A stretch of 64,000 bases of DNA from Chryseobacterium aureum (GCF_003971235.1 NZ_CP034661.1:2604001-2668000), one strand, 5' to 3'; positions 26,700 to 35,477 are shown, numbered from the stretch's first letter. Notes: generated from the letters alone by a model not told the origin. Translations and numbers: made by a program.

Positions 26700-26884
26700 C
26701 CAATGGAGTCAATTATATTAATAATATTTGCCAGGAAAATTACTCCTGATATTGGTCGAAGTCCATATTATAGTTATGGTTCGTTGACTCACTAAAAACC
26801 TTTTACATTGTATACTCTCATTTTAAAATATACCTCGAACAAGGAATAACTTCCCAAGATAAGTGATTAACTAATAAAAAAAAT

Positions 26885-27505
26885 ATGAATCTATACAAAG
26901 AAATTGAAATAAATATAAATATTTATGTGGAAACCAAAGGATTAAGCTCCTATCTGGATAAAGAAATCAGAGTTCTTATTAAGGATCAGCATCAAGAGGA
27001 TTATATAAATGTTATTAAATATATTACTGATTACATTATTACAAATAAACCAACTATTTCAGAAAATCAAAATATAGGTTATTATTCATGGCTTTTACAA
27101 TTCCGATCAGAGGATAAAAATTATTATGATTTGTATGAAGTAAATAGAGATGGCAGCGACTTTATTGAAGGTTGTGATACAGCTGTATCAATTGTTAGAT
27201 CCCAATCAGAATTATGTTCACATTACGGTTTACCTGTTCAATTTCCTAATTTTAGTCAGATGATTGTTATTTCTGAGGGTGTCTATGAAGGAAAAGATAT
27301 TGAAGCAATCAGATACGAGTCACCAGAGCATATGACAGGATGGTGGTTAATTACTGATGATTATAATGATGATATTGAATCTTTAAAGACAGTTCATTAT
27401 CATCATGTGGCCTTTACTCGTCCTGATATTCTAAAATATTTGGCTATACCATTTGGCCATAGATTTTTGATGGAAGATGGTAATATTAGTATATCTAAAG
27501 ACTAA
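26885..27505 (+). CDS. Probable immunity-array protein, unknown family
   Basis: 206 residues, acidic and soluble, ending in HYHHVAFTRPDILKYLAIPFGHRFLM. The C-terminal ~80 residues (TGWWLITDDYNDDIESLKTVHYHH) look like a conserved domain that I associate with small proteins in RHS immunity arrays, but I cannot name it. No signal peptide or membrane segment. It follows the duplicated non-coding segment and precedes an ankyrin-repeat gene on the same strand, a typical array of orphan immunity genes. Confidence 0.6.
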   Translation: MNLYKEIEININIYVETKGLSSYLDKEIRVLIKDQHQEDYINVIKYITDYIITNKPTISENQNIGYYSWLLQFRSEDKNYYDLYEVNRDGSDFIEGCDTAVSIVRSQSELCSHYGLPVQFPNFSQMIVISEGVYEGKDIEAIRYESPEHMTGWWLITDDYNDDIESLKTVHYHHVAFTRPDILKYLAIPFGHRFLMEDGNISISKD

Positions 27506-27584
27506 ACCCAATACAAATGCATTGAAACTATTACGCTTCATAAATATTCTAGAAACAGAAGCCCGTAGAATATAATGAAAAATC

Positions 27585-28076
27585 ATGAATATAAACAAAA
27601 ATAGTATTAATGAAGTTTTTCAAATGGTGGATCTTAATAATTTAGAAGACCTAAGGGAAATTGTAAATGAGAGTAATGTCAACATTTTTATAAATGAGCT
27701 TGGACAAAATCTTTTACATATAGCAATTACACGAAATTCTCCAGAAGTATTTAACTACCTTTTATATTGTGATATAGATGTAAACAAATTGGATAGGGAT
27801 GGTAAAACTCCACTACATTACAGTACAGCCTATAATAATTTTGATTTTACAAAGTTATTGTTAGACTCTAAGAAAATTGAAAAAGGTATAAAAGATCAGT
27901 ACGGTAATAATCCGATGTGGGTTGCTGTTTTTAATTCGCGTGGATACTATGATGTAGTTAAATTATTAATGGAGCATAAAGTTGATGCAACATCTAAAAA
28001 TAATAATGGTAGATCTGCACTGGATTTTGCAAAACAGATTGAAGACGAAGAATTAATAGAGATTCTTGAATCTTAA
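27585..28076 (+). CDS. Ankyrin-repeat protein in the immunity array
   Basis: 163 residues with about four ankyrin repeats: LGQNLLHIAITRNSPEVFNYLL, DGKTPLHYSTAYNNFDFTKLLL, YGNNPMWVAVFNSRGYYDVVKLLM and NGRSALDFAKQIEDEELIEIL (runs quoted only to mark the repeats). Single-domain ankyrin proteins are a recurrent class of immunity proteins beside polymorphic toxins. No signal peptide. Its cognate toxin is not present in the window. Confidence 0.8.
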   Translation: MNINKNSINEVFQMVDLNNLEDLREIVNESNVNIFINELGQNLLHIAITRNSPEVFNYLLYCDIDVNKLDRDGKTPLHYSTAYNNFDFTKLLLDSKKIEKGIKDQYGNNPMWVAVFNSRGYYDVVKLLMEHKVDATSKNNNGRSALDFAKQIEDEELIEILES

Positions 28077-28167
28077 TTTTATTACCAAAAGTGTAAGGGT
28101 AGGGCATTGAATTTCAATGCTCTACTTTTAAAAGTAGTATCAGTTAACTTTGTGACAAATAAATAAA

Positions 28168-28626
28168 ATGCAGAATATTATTGATAAAGCTTATTCTGAA
28201 GCGGTAAAAGGATTAGATGAAGAAATATTAAACGACTGTGATGCATGGTATAATTATGTTTTAAAATTACCTAAAACCCAGCAAGTTGTTTATACTATTA
28301 TTTTATTTAATTGGCAGATTGAAAATGGTGGATTTCATCAATATTTCATCAACTCTTATGGACAATTTTCTTATTTAACTATCAAAAATTTAAAATTGAT
28401 AGAGGCGCCTCAAAGAGCTGATTTATTAGATTCTGCAACTCACCTTGTTAATGAGGAGTATTTTATAGAAGATAAGTTTAGACATTTAATTTTTAATAGG
28501 GAATTCTCAAAAATTGTAGATTTTGACGATTTATTATTCGATCAGCTAAATGAATTGGATGATAAATATTATGATTTGGAGCAAGAGGATATTATGAATT
28601 TATTGGAAAATTATTTGAATAATTAA
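28168..28626 (+). CDS. DUF4375/DMP19-like protein in the immunity array
   Basis: 152 residues. The central motif FNWQIENGGFHQYFINSYG matches the NGGF-x-QYF-x-N-x-G signature of DUF4375 (DMP19-like) proteins, a small all-helical family often found with polymorphic toxins. Acidic, no signal peptide. It is followed after 5 bp by another small gene, so the two are probably co-transcribed. Confidence 0.75.
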   Translation: MQNIIDKAYSEAVKGLDEEILNDCDAWYNYVLKLPKTQQVVYTIILFNWQIENGGFHQYFINSYGQFSYLTIKNLKLIEAPQRADLLDSATHLVNEEYFIEDKFRHLIFNREFSKIVDFDDLLFDQLNELDDKYYDLEQEDIMNLLENYLNN

Positions 28627-28631
28627 AAAAA

Positions 28632-28961
28632 ATGAAACTAGCAGATTTAGTAAAGTATTTTAGAGATGGAGGCTCATTTGAAAAATTTTGTCAAAAACAA
28701 TCTTTGGACCTTGAATCTGAAGCTATTGAAATTTACATGGAACAGCCATTAAAAATTGACAATGATCTGGCTTTCTTTGAAATTGAGAAAACAGAAGGTT
28801 ATATTGAGTATAATTATAATAAGACAAAATATTCTAACCTTTTTGATTTCTATTATTTTTTGGATGCTATAGAAGAATCGAAAAATGATCAAAATCAGTC
28901 ATTATCAAATGATGAACTTACAAAGCTTCTGTATAATTATGCAATTTGGATATGCAAATAA
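28632..28961 (+). CDS. Small acidic protein of unknown function in the immunity array
   Basis: 109 residues (MKLADLVKYFRDGGSFEKF...), acidic, no recognised domain. It starts 5 bp after the DUF4375-like gene. Its stop lies 4 bp before the left inverted repeat of the IS3-family element, so the insertion has probably cut off whatever followed, and the native C-terminus could have been longer. Role as an immunity protein is inferred from context only. Confidence 0.55.
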   Translation: MKLADLVKYFRDGGSFEKFCQKQSLDLESEAIEIYMEQPLKIDNDLAFFEIEKTEGYIEYNYNKTKYSNLFDFYYFLDAIEESKNDQNQSLSNDELTKLLYNYAIWICK

Positions 28962-28976
28962 AATTTCCAGTATAAG

Positions 28977-29855
28977 TTAAGCTACATTTTTGTAAATTTT
29001 ATTTTGATTGTTAAATTCTTCTATTGTTTGATAATTCAGGGTACTGTGCCTTCTTTTTTTATTGTACCATATTTCAATATATTCAAAAATTTCAAGTTCC
29101 ATCTGTTCTCTTGTGATAAGCTTGTTTCCGTAAATTAGTTCTGTTTTCAATGACTTGAAGAAGCTTTCAGCCACTGCGTTATCCCAACAATTCCCTTTTC
29201 TGCTCATACTCCTTTTTACTCCATAAAAAGCAAGAGTATTTGTGAATTTTTTACTTGCATACTGAACACCTCTGTCTGAGTGAAAAATTAATTTACTGTC
29301 CGCTTTTCTATTTTTGACAGCCATTTTCCAGGCAGCTAAACTTGTCTCCGTGGTACTCATCCCAGTACTTAAGCTCCAACCAATTACTTTTCGATCAAAC
29401 AAATCTATAATTGCTGTCAGGTATAAAAATCCATCTTTGGTTTGGAGATAAGTGATGTCAGAGACCCAAGCTTGGGATGGACTGCCAACCAAAAAGTTTC
29501 TATTCAGGATGTTCTCTGCAATCAAATAATTGTGTTTTGAATCTGTTGTTACTCTAAATTTTCTGCTTAATTTACTTCTTAAACCAAGCTCTTTCATATA
29601 TTTTGCAACCGTTATTCTGGAGGTCTTAAAACCTGATGAGTCTAATTCTACAGTAATTCTGGGACTTCCATAGCGTTGCTTTGATGCAAAATAAATAGAT
29701 GTTATTTGTTTTTTTATCTCTCTTTTTCGTCTCTCTCTATTAGAAAGAGGTCTTGCTTTCCATTTATAATAACTACTGTAGCTTACTTTTAAAACACTGC
29801 ACATTTTTTCAATCGGAAATAAAGATTCATGATTCTTAATGAACTCGTATTTCAT
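28977..29855 (-). CDS. IS3-family transposase orfB (catalytic)
   Basis: 292 residues with the rve/DDE integrase core: D133 (WVSDITYL), D194 (FHSDRGVQY) and E230 (NAVAESFFKSLK), i.e. DD(35)E, preceded by an HTH_21-type region (RYGSPRITVEL). It overlaps orfA by 4 bp, where translational coupling or -1 frameshifting would make OrfAB. Appears intact. Confidence 0.93.
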   Translation of the reverse strand: MKYEFIKNHESLFPIEKMCSVLKVSYSSYYKWKARPLSNRERRKREIKKQITSIYFASKQRYGSPRITVELDSSGFKTSRITVAKYMKELGLRSKLSRKFRVTTDSKHNYLIAENILNRNFLVGSPSQAWVSDITYLQTKDGFLYLTAIIDLFDRKVIGWSLSTGMSTTETSLAAWKMAVKNRKADSKLIFHSDRGVQYASKKFTNTLAFYGVKRSMSRKGNCWDNAVAESFFKSLKTELIYGNKLITREQMELEIFEYIEIWYNKKRRHSTLNYQTIEEFNNQNKIYKNVA

Positions 29856-30151
29856 CGACCGCTCTTGGAAAAAATGGCGATTGCTTTTTTTAATATATCA
29901 CGCTCAAGCTCTGCATCTCTAAGTCTTTTTTCTAATTCATGAATTTTTTCCTGCTCTGGAGTTTGTTTGAGATTACCCTTCCCAGGAAAACTCTTTTCTC
30001 CGAATTCCTGATAATCTTTTCTCCATTTGTAAAGCATCGTTACTTCAATACCCAGCTCTCTTGCCAGTTCCGAAATATTAGATCGCTCATAGCTCAATTG
30101 AACTGCTTGTTTTTTAAAAGCCGGATCATAGATTTTTCGCCCTTGTTTCAT
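29852..30151 (-). CDS. IS3-family transposase orfA (DNA-binding)
   Basis: 99 residues: HTH_8-type helix-turn-helix (KKQAVQLSYERSNISELARELGIEVTMLYKWRKDY region, residues ~10-45) followed by a leucine-zipper-like coiled coil (ELEKRLRDAELERDILKKAIAIF) used for multimerisation. Standard first frame of IS3/IS150-type elements. Confidence 0.92.
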   Translation of the reverse strand: MKQGRKIYDPAFKKQAVQLSYERSNISELARELGIEVTMLYKWRKDYQEFGEKSFPGKGNLKQTPEQEKIHELEKRLRDAELERDILKKAIAIFSKSGR

Positions 30152-30236
30152 ACGTTAAAATTAAGGTTTTATGCTTAACTCTAACTGGAAGCTAAATTAG
30201 TATATCCAATTCATGATGCTTAAAAAATAACCAACC

Positions 30237-30270
30237 AAAGGTAGCTTATAAAAATAGGCTACCTTTTTTC
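30237..30270 (+). terminator. Orphan terminator ahead of the second immunity copy
   Basis: AAAGGTAGC and GGCTACCTTTT form a stem followed by T residues. No gene ends just upstream on this strand; the IS3-family element lies there instead. It is probably the terminator of a gene lost from this array. Confidence 0.55.
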
Positions 30271-30290
30271 AGAATACAAAATTATTACTA

Positions 30291-30711
30291 ATGTATAAAT
30301 TGATTGAACCAGAAGTAGCAGGGAGCCTTGGTGAACAAACACAAATGGATAATTCATTTTTTCCTCCTATTGTAAAAAAATCTTCATTATGAATTTGAGG
30401 GTTGGCTAGGAAATGATATTTTAGAGTCCTTTCCATGCTACATAGTAACAGAAAAACTAAGAAAAGGTATAGAACATGAGAAACTCACAGGTATTAGTTT
30501 TGATAATGTGACAGTATCTAAATTTGAAACTTTTTTAGAACTTTATCCTGATAGAGAAATTCCAAATTTCTTTTGGGCTAAAATATATGGAGAATCAAAT
30601 AGAGATGACTTTTTTATTACGGAGAAGAATGGTTTGGCAATATCTGAAAGAGCTTATTCATTATTAAAAAATTACAATATTGATCAAGCTGATATTGAAG
30701 ATTTAGAATAA
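30291..30711 (+). pseudogene. Frameshifted second copy of the RHS immunity gene
   Basis: 421 bp aligned to the 420-bp gene at 26213-26632 with few substitutions. The copy has seven A residues where the intact gene has six (AT TGTAAAAAAATC near 30371-30382), so the frame ends about 30 residues in. The rest (from ATG 30508) remains open and nearly identical, including the LLKNYNIDQADIEDLE end. The loss is recent. A 67-residue product from the internal ATG is unlikely to be functional. Confidence 0.88.
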
Positions 30712-30741
30712 TGCAAAGATTTTAAATTCAGATAATTAAAT

Positions 30742-30777
30742 GGCTCCTGCTTAGGTACTATGCAGGAGCCTATTTTT
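30742..30777 (+). terminator. Terminator after the immunity pseudogene
   Basis: Same hairpin as at 26663-26699: GGCTCCTGC/GCAGGAGCC followed by TATTTTT. Confidence 0.8.
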
Positions 30778-30800
30778 CCAATGGAGTCAATTATATTAAT

Positions 30801-32020
30801 TGTAAAGTATCAATAGATCCGCTACAAAAATGACTTAAATTTATGGTGTAAAGTTTAAAACCTTCATCCATGAATAAACAGCAACAGCCAGTCAAGGCTC
30901 GCAAAGATTGGCTTAAAATCTATTTAGAATCGGGGTCTGTAACGAAAACGGCTTTACGTTGTGGAATTGCAAGATCAACACTTCACCGATGGATAAAAAG
31001 GTATAAAGAAGAAGGAGAACAAGGACTGTCAGATAAGTCAAGACGTCCTAAAACCCTTACCAATACTAAGGTTACAAAAGAAACTGAATCTATTATCCTC
31101 GATTTAAGAGAGAAAAAAAGATGGGGAGCTGCAAGAATCTCAACCCATCTGCTCAGAACGGGAACTTCATTATCTGCAATGACTGTTTGGCGGGTACTCT
31201 TTAAACACAAAGTTAATCCTGTAGTAAAAAGACGTAAAAAATCTGATTACAAAAGATACAGCAAAGAAGTTCCAGGGGATAGAGTTCAGCTGGATGTTAC
31301 TAAAATCAGGAGTAAAGCTTATCAATTTACAGCTATTGATGACTGCACAAGAATGAAAGTTATTAGAGTTTACCCTAATAAAAAAGCAGAAAGTACGATA
31401 CATTTTTTAGGTGAAATTTTGGATACATTCTATTTTCCTATACAGCATATTCAAACCGATTGGGGTACGGAATTTTTTAATTACTCCTTCCAATATGAGC
31501 TGCATGAACATTTTATCAAATACAGACCCATCAAGCCCAGATCCCCTCATTTAAATGGTAAAGTAGAAAGAACCCAACAGACTGACAAATCTGAACTCTG
31601 GTCACTAGTGGATTTATTTGACCCAGATCTTAATTTAAATACTTTAGCTATTGAATGGCAGGAGTTTTACAATAAGAAAAGACCACACTCTTCTTTGAAT
31701 GGAAAAACGCCTTGGGAAAAATTACAGTCTTTGGAACATCTTATCCCTATTCAGCCTGATGTTACTGCTAAATTTTGGGACTCAAATGAAGAAATATTGC
31801 CCAGAAATTATACGTATTTAAATTACATAAGACAAAAAAATACTAATTTAGTTTCAAAGCCCAAGAGGAAGTAGGCTCTGCTGGGGAGCAACCTACCAGC
31901 AATAGGCTTTTAGATATACGGAAAGGGAGGCCGAAAAGGTCTCCTCTTTTTATTTCCGGTATCTTTCTATGGCTAAGAAAACCCTCTCTTAATTTGTAGC
32001 GAATCTATTGTTATAGCACA
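30801..32020 (+). mobile_element. IS481-family insertion sequence with 7-bp target duplication
   Basis: 1,220 bp. The ends TGTAAAGTATCAATAGATCC and (complement of the right end) TGTGCTATAACAATAGATTC are imperfect inverted repeats, continuing with CGCTACAAA. TATTAAT flanks both sides (30794-30800 and 32021-32027). The uninterrupted target is still seen in duplication copy 1 near 26715. A hairpin near 31924-31952 (GGGAGGCC/GGTCTCC then T-run) is an internal terminator after the transposase gene. Confidence 0.88.
30870..31874 (+). CDS. IS481-family transposase
   Basis: 334 residues. N-terminal helix-turn-helix (TKTALRCGIARSTLHRWIKRY, residues ~25-45), HTH_32-like segment, then the rve core with D142 (VQLDVTKI), D197 (IQTDWGTEF) and E233 (NGKVERTQQ), a DD(35)E spacing, and C-terminal YNKKRPHSSLNGKTPWE. 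Intact single-frame transposase, 69 bp inside the left IS end. Confidence 0.92.
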   Translation: MNKQQQPVKARKDWLKIYLESGSVTKTALRCGIARSTLHRWIKRYKEEGEQGLSDKSRRPKTLTNTKVTKETESIILDLREKKRWGAARISTHLLRTGTSLSAMTVWRVLFKHKVNPVVKRRKKSDYKRYSKEVPGDRVQLDVTKIRSKAYQFTAIDDCTRMKVIRVYPNKKAESTIHFLGEILDTFYFPIQHIQTDWGTEFFNYSFQYELHEHFIKYRPIKPRSPHLNGKVERTQQTDKSELWSLVDLFDPDLNLNTLAIEWQEFYNKKRPHSSLNGKTPWEKLQSLEHLIPIQPDVTAKFWDSNEEILPRNYTYLNYIRQKNTNLVSKPKRK

Positions 32021-32158
32021 TATTAATAATATTTGCTAGGAAATTACTCCTGATATTGGTCGAAGTCCATATTATAGTTATGGTTCGTTGACTCACTAAA
32101 AACCTTTTACATTGTATACTCTCATTTTAAAATATACCTCGAACAAGGAATAACTTCC

Positions 32159-32821
32159 TCATCTATTTTCTTTACTGGCTTTAAATCCAGCTTTAAATCT
32201 TAAAAAATCTTCCGCTTTTTTTGAATCACTTTTAATCCACAATTGCATTATTTTGGTGTTTTCGCTCAATATCATTACCTCATTTTGGTCGTAGATTTTT
32301 TTTCCTTCACCAGCAATTTCTTTTAAAATATCCTGGCGTAGTTCACTTTTAGCTTTTATGCTTTCTTTGTACCAATTGCTCGCGAAGTTAATGGAGGTAA
32401 TCAATACTATAACGGCAATAACAAAAAATCCAATTCCACCCCAAATAAATTTCTTTCCCCGTTTTATATTATTTTGAAAATCATCCAAATAATTGCGAGT
32501 TTCTTTTGAGAGAATTGTTTCTAGCTGAGTTGGAATACTGGCAATGAATTCAGCTCTTTTGGCTCGCTCCAATTTAAAGAGGGATGCAGTTTCATCACAG
32601 AGAGATTGTCCTCCTTCCAAACACATCTGTAAATTATATAATAAAGTCGTATGGTCTTCAATGGCAAACTTGAGTTCGACATTATGTTCAATGTTTTCCA
32701 TATTTGATTGGATCAACTTTTCTAAAAGTTCCATTCCATTACTGTTAGACACTTTATTTTCATTTTCCATATTTTTTGTTTGGTTTTTAATTATTTTCTT
32801 AATTTTCGCCTCTTTTTCCAT
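32159..32821 (-). CDS. Membrane-anchored mobilization accessory protein (MobB-like position)
   Basis: 220 residues: an N-terminal coiled-coil-prone half (ELLEKLIQSNMENIEHNV... to about 115), one membrane helix (about 124-146, WGGIGFFVIAVIVLITS) and a charged C-terminal part. It overlaps the relaxase gene by 31 bp if the first ATG is used; the internal ATG at 32770 (MENENKVSN), 20 bp after the relaxase stop and preceded by an A-rich tract, is a good alternative start. Its place after the relaxase fits an accessory protein of Bacteroidota mobilization modules, but I recognise no named family. Its stop lies at the junction with the duplicated segment. Confidence 0.65.
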   Translation of the reverse strand: MEKEAKIKKIIKNQTKNMENENKVSNSNGMELLEKLIQSNMENIEHNVELKFAIEDHTTLLYNLQMCLEGGQSLCDETASLFKLERAKRAEFIASIPTQLETILSKETRNYLDDFQNNIKRGKKFIWGGIGFFVIAVIVLITSINFASNWYKESIKAKSELRQDILKEIAGEGKKIYDQNEVMILSENTKIMQLWIKSDSKKAEDFLRFKAGFKASKENR

Positions 32822-33939
32822 AATTCATCTTCATCCTGAGGAACATAGGTTGGTTTAAGGAAGCCATCCAATAATACACCTGCATGTTCTATTAAGCTTT
32901 CATTTGGTTCAGCTTTCAAATGAGTAACAGCATCAGCATTTACATTATTTTGACTTAATGAGTTTACCAGATTACTTAAATTAGAATCTATAACAGAAAG
33001 AGAGAATCCCATATTTTCCCGGAAGAAGAATCCGTTTTTTTCTTGACTGTCATTAATTTTATTTATCCATATATCTTCAATCTGATTTTTTTGATTGGGT
33101 TTAAATTCCCCGTCATATTGGATTTTTACAGAAAAGCCTTTTTGCTTAAGATTTTCCCGAAATCCTTCTAAGCTGTAAGCATATTTTTGCGCTTCCCTAA
33201 CCGCTTTTTTCATTTCAAATAAAGATTTTATTTCAGAAATTTTCAGCTTATTAGAAATCTCAGATAATTTATAACCGCCTTTGTACTGGCGGAGCGTTTG
33301 ATGGTTTATATCCTTTGTCATTATAATGCGCATTCCCGAAATTCCGTCCTTGATATTAGAAGACAATTGAATTTCAAAACCTTTTTTCTTCATTGCTAAT
33401 ATCAGCTCATCAAAATTATCTTCAGACCTTATAGTCTCGGTTAAACTCTTCAACATCTCGGATTTTTTCTTAATTCCAATTTCAATATCAGTCAGTAGAC
33501 CATTCTCTTTACAAACTTCCCGAACAGCTTCTCCAAATCTTCTTCCAATGTCGTGTGATCTGACATTACATTTTCCCGAACTATCAATTCTATTAACGAC
33601 AAAGTGAATATGCTTATGTTTCGTACTATTGTGGATATCCAGTCTATATTGATTTCGGTCTGTTGCCCCCACTTTTGCAAGAGCTTTCATTGCAATTTGT
33701 GTTAATTCTTCATCCTTTAATTTTCTGCCGATTTCGTCTGGCTGAGAGATATAACCCGTCAATGCCCATTTCTTCACTTTAGGATTTCGTTCGGCTACAG
33801 TTTTCATTTCCTGATACTGTCCTTCTGCAGTATCACTCAAAAGATAATTCAAAGCCACCATTTCTGCTGTTCCTTTATCATTACCATTATATTCCAAAGC
33901 TATTTTTGTGATCGCTCTGGTTGTTGCTGAATTATTCAT
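32791..33939 (-). CDS. Relaxase / mobilization nuclease (MobA-like)
   Basis: 382 residues. The relaxase histidine triad is visible: H103-x4-H108-x-H110-x-H112 followed by FVVNRID, the pattern of PF03432-type (MOBP-like) relaxases. The N-terminal part (MVALNYLLSD, residues 27-36) includes the expected catalytic tyrosine (candidate Y32). The C-terminal ~200 residues are helical and basic. It nicks oriT and pilots the strand into a recipient through a helper's conjugation machinery. It overlaps the MobC-like gene by 8 bp. Confidence 0.87.
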   Translation of the reverse strand: MNNSATTRAITKIALEYNGNDKGTAEMVALNYLLSDTAEGQYQEMKTVAERNPKVKKWALTGYISQPDEIGRKLKDEELTQIAMKALAKVGATDRNQYRLDIHNSTKHKHIHFVVNRIDSSGKCNVRSHDIGRRFGEAVREVCKENGLLTDIEIGIKKKSEMLKSLTETIRSEDNFDELILAMKKKGFEIQLSSNIKDGISGMRIIMTKDINHQTLRQYKGGYKLSEISNKLKISEIKSLFEMKKAVREAQKYAYSLEGFRENLKQKGFSVKIQYDGEFKPNQKNQIEDIWINKINDSQEKNGFFFRENMGFSLSVIDSNLSNLVNSLSQNNVNADAVTHLKAEPNESLIEHAGVLLDGFLKPTYVPQDEDELWKKRRKLRK

Positions 33940-34375
33940 TTTTCTTAGAATATAAATACTGCTTGATCAGATCAATTATAATTTCAATTTCCTGTAGAAT
34001 TTCTTTTTTATTTTCAAAAAGATTCCATTCTCTATTTCGCAAAAGATTCGTTATTTTTTTGAAATAAGTTCCATATTGCAATAAGATCTCATCAGTTTGA
34101 AATTCATTAATCTTGAGCTCTTTTTCCATGTATACCATCCGGGCGTAGGTAGATAGTTTAATATTATATTTAATGGCATTTTTTATATTCTCTTCATATT
34201 CCAGTTCCGTCACTCGAAAAGAAATCACTTTGCTTAAATGAAGGGAATTCTTTTTCTTCAACCCACCCTTTTTACCTAATTCCTGAAAATATTTTTTCTT
34301 CTTTTCCTGAGCAATTTTCTTCTCATTTTCATTGGCAATCTCAATTATAAATTCTTTCAAAAAATCTTTTTCCAT
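33932..34375 (-). CDS. MobC-like relaxosome accessory protein
   Basis: 147 residues, highly basic N-terminus (about 1-45), then a ribbon-helix-helix-like region VISFRVTELEYEENIKNAIKYNIKLSTYARM and a helical C-terminus, as in MobC/BfmA-type accessory proteins that bind oriT DNA with the relaxase. It is the first gene of the mobilization operon; the 146-bp gap upstream carries the candidate oriT. Confidence 0.8.
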   Translation of the reverse strand: MEKDFLKEFIIEIANENEKKIAQEKKKKYFQELGKKGGLKKKNSLHLSKVISFRVTELEYEENIKNAIKYNIKLSTYARMVYMEKELKINEFQTDEILLQYGTYFKKITNLLRNREWNLFENKKEILQEIEIIIDLIKQYLYSKKNE

Positions 34376-34440
34376 TATATTAATTTTGTGTTTTTAAAAA
34401 CATTTCTGACGATAGGAAGAAATCAAAAAGCCCAATTTTG

Positions 34441-34462
34441 CAATCAGCGGTCACGCTTATTG
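34441..34462. other. Candidate oriT hairpin
   Basis: CAAT-C-AGCG-GTCA-CGCT-T-ATTG forms a hairpin of 4+4 bp with one internal mismatch, in the 146-bp gap (34376-34521) just upstream of the mobC/mobA-like genes. Relaxases of this type act next to such an inverted repeat. The nick site is not identified. Confidence 0.4.
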
Positions 34463-34521
34463 TAAACTTTGGGTACTTTTTGCACTAACTACCTACCGTA
34501 TTTCACCTTCAAATATTTCAC

Positions 34522-35400
34522 TCATCTTCTCCTGTATATCATCAGCCTTTCATTGGATGGATTTTTGTGAATCAGCCAATCATTCAGATCTTTAAAATCT
34601 GAATACAAAACCCGGCAGTCTTCTGTGTTTTGATTTTCATTTTTAATCATTTCGACGGCACGGTTTCCTGCCTGGTCATTATCAAAATACAGCTCAATCT
34701 TATCATAATTTAGAAGTGAATTTTTAAGGTTAGAAATCATTGATACCGAATTCAGAATGATATAGTCAGAAGATTTTTTTTCTAAGAAGCTTTCTACATT
34801 TTTAAAGGATATGAAATCGAAAAAGCCTTCAAAAATGCGAAGTGAATCTGAGCCATTTTTTAAGCTGCTGATGTCTTTCTTACCTAAACAGATTTTTGAA
34901 TATTTATTGCGAATTTCATAACCGCCAGAATCGTTCCTGAAACCAATTCCGAAATAGTTTTTATCGTTCATTCTATAGTGAAGCTCTTTTAAGAATCCGC
35001 TTTGAGCTTCAACCCTTCGGCTCTTTAAATATTCCATGAGTGCCGGATGTTGGATTTGTTTTACGTCAATTATTTCATAATTTTTAATTTGATCTTCCAA
35101 CTGCTCATTAGAGTTTTTTTGATGCTGAAAAGAAGAAAATCCCTGGCCATCTGCCCAAAGTAAAACTTCATTTACCGAAGTGTTTAGATACCTCTTCATA
35201 AAATCAGTATTGTTACCCCCTACCCCTTCCGAAAACAGATACCAGTAGTTTAAACTTTTATTGATTTTAAAAGAGGCTTGGGATTCGCTGGCAAATGGGT
35301 TGAGATACCAAGCTTCTTTTTCATTTTGTTTCGTTGGAAGGTGTCCGAGAGAAAGGAGGACTTCTTCCAACGGTATGCTGTTGAATTGTTTGCAGTTCAT
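34522..35400 (-). CDS. Toprim-domain primase (DnaG-like), mobile-element type
   Basis: 292 residues. The N-terminal ~90 residues resemble a CHC2-type primase zinc-binding domain that has lost its cysteines (AWYLNPFASESQASFKI; NYWYLFSEGVGGN). The C-terminal Toprim domain has the catalytic Glu191 (IFEGFFDFIS) and the D240-x-D242 motif (YFDNDQAGNRAV). Such proteins prime replication of Bacteroidota mobile elements. It lies downstream of the iteron-like repeat cluster that separates it from the helicase gene. Confidence 0.85.
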   Translation of the reverse strand: MNCKQFNSIPLEEVLLSLGHLPTKQNEKEAWYLNPFASESQASFKINKSLNYWYLFSEGVGGNNTDFMKRYLNTSVNEVLLWADGQGFSSFQHQKNSNEQLEDQIKNYEIIDVKQIQHPALMEYLKSRRVEAQSGFLKELHYRMNDKNYFGIGFRNDSGGYEIRNKYSKICLGKKDISSLKNGSDSLRIFEGFFDFISFKNVESFLEKKSSDYIILNSVSMISNLKNSLLNYDKIELYFDNDQAGNRAVEMIKNENQNTEDCRVLYSDFKDLNDWLIHKNPSNERLMIYRRR

Positions 35401-35477
35401 TTGTAATTTTTAATTTTAGGTAATAAATACTATCTGTCCTGTAGGTTCAGGCGGACGGGTTTAATTTTGAGTAATTT

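Larger units (their letters stand above)
26213..26854 (+). repeat. Segmental duplication, copy 1 (immunity gene plus downstream region)
   Basis: This 642-bp segment (immunity ORF, terminator hairpin and ~155 bp of non-coding sequence) recurs at 30291-32158, where it is split by an IS481-family element. The match starts at the ATG and ends abruptly after AATAACTTCC at 26854 and 32158. Confidence 0.85.
28965..30190 (-). mobile_element. IS3-family insertion sequence
   Basis: About 1,226 bp. The ends are inverted repeats TTCCAGTATAAGTTAAGC (left) and TTCCAGTTAGAGTTAAGC (right end, complement), 16 of 18 bases alike. It encodes the two overlapping frames typical of IS3. I find no clear target duplication at the ends as drawn, so the exact limits are within a few bases, or one flank has been rearranged. 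Confidence 0.82.
30291..32158 (+). repeat. Segmental duplication, copy 2, split by an IS481-family element
   Basis: Corresponds to 26213-26854. The copy is interrupted at 30800/32021 by the IS481-family element and continues from 32021 (TATTAATAATATTTGC) to AATAACTTCC at 32158, just at the stop codon of the first mobilization gene. Confidence 0.85.

Noticed and set aside
28961..30195. Target duplication for the IS3-family element
   Set aside because: The bases directly outside the inverted repeats (AAT and GCT) do not match, so none is claimed.
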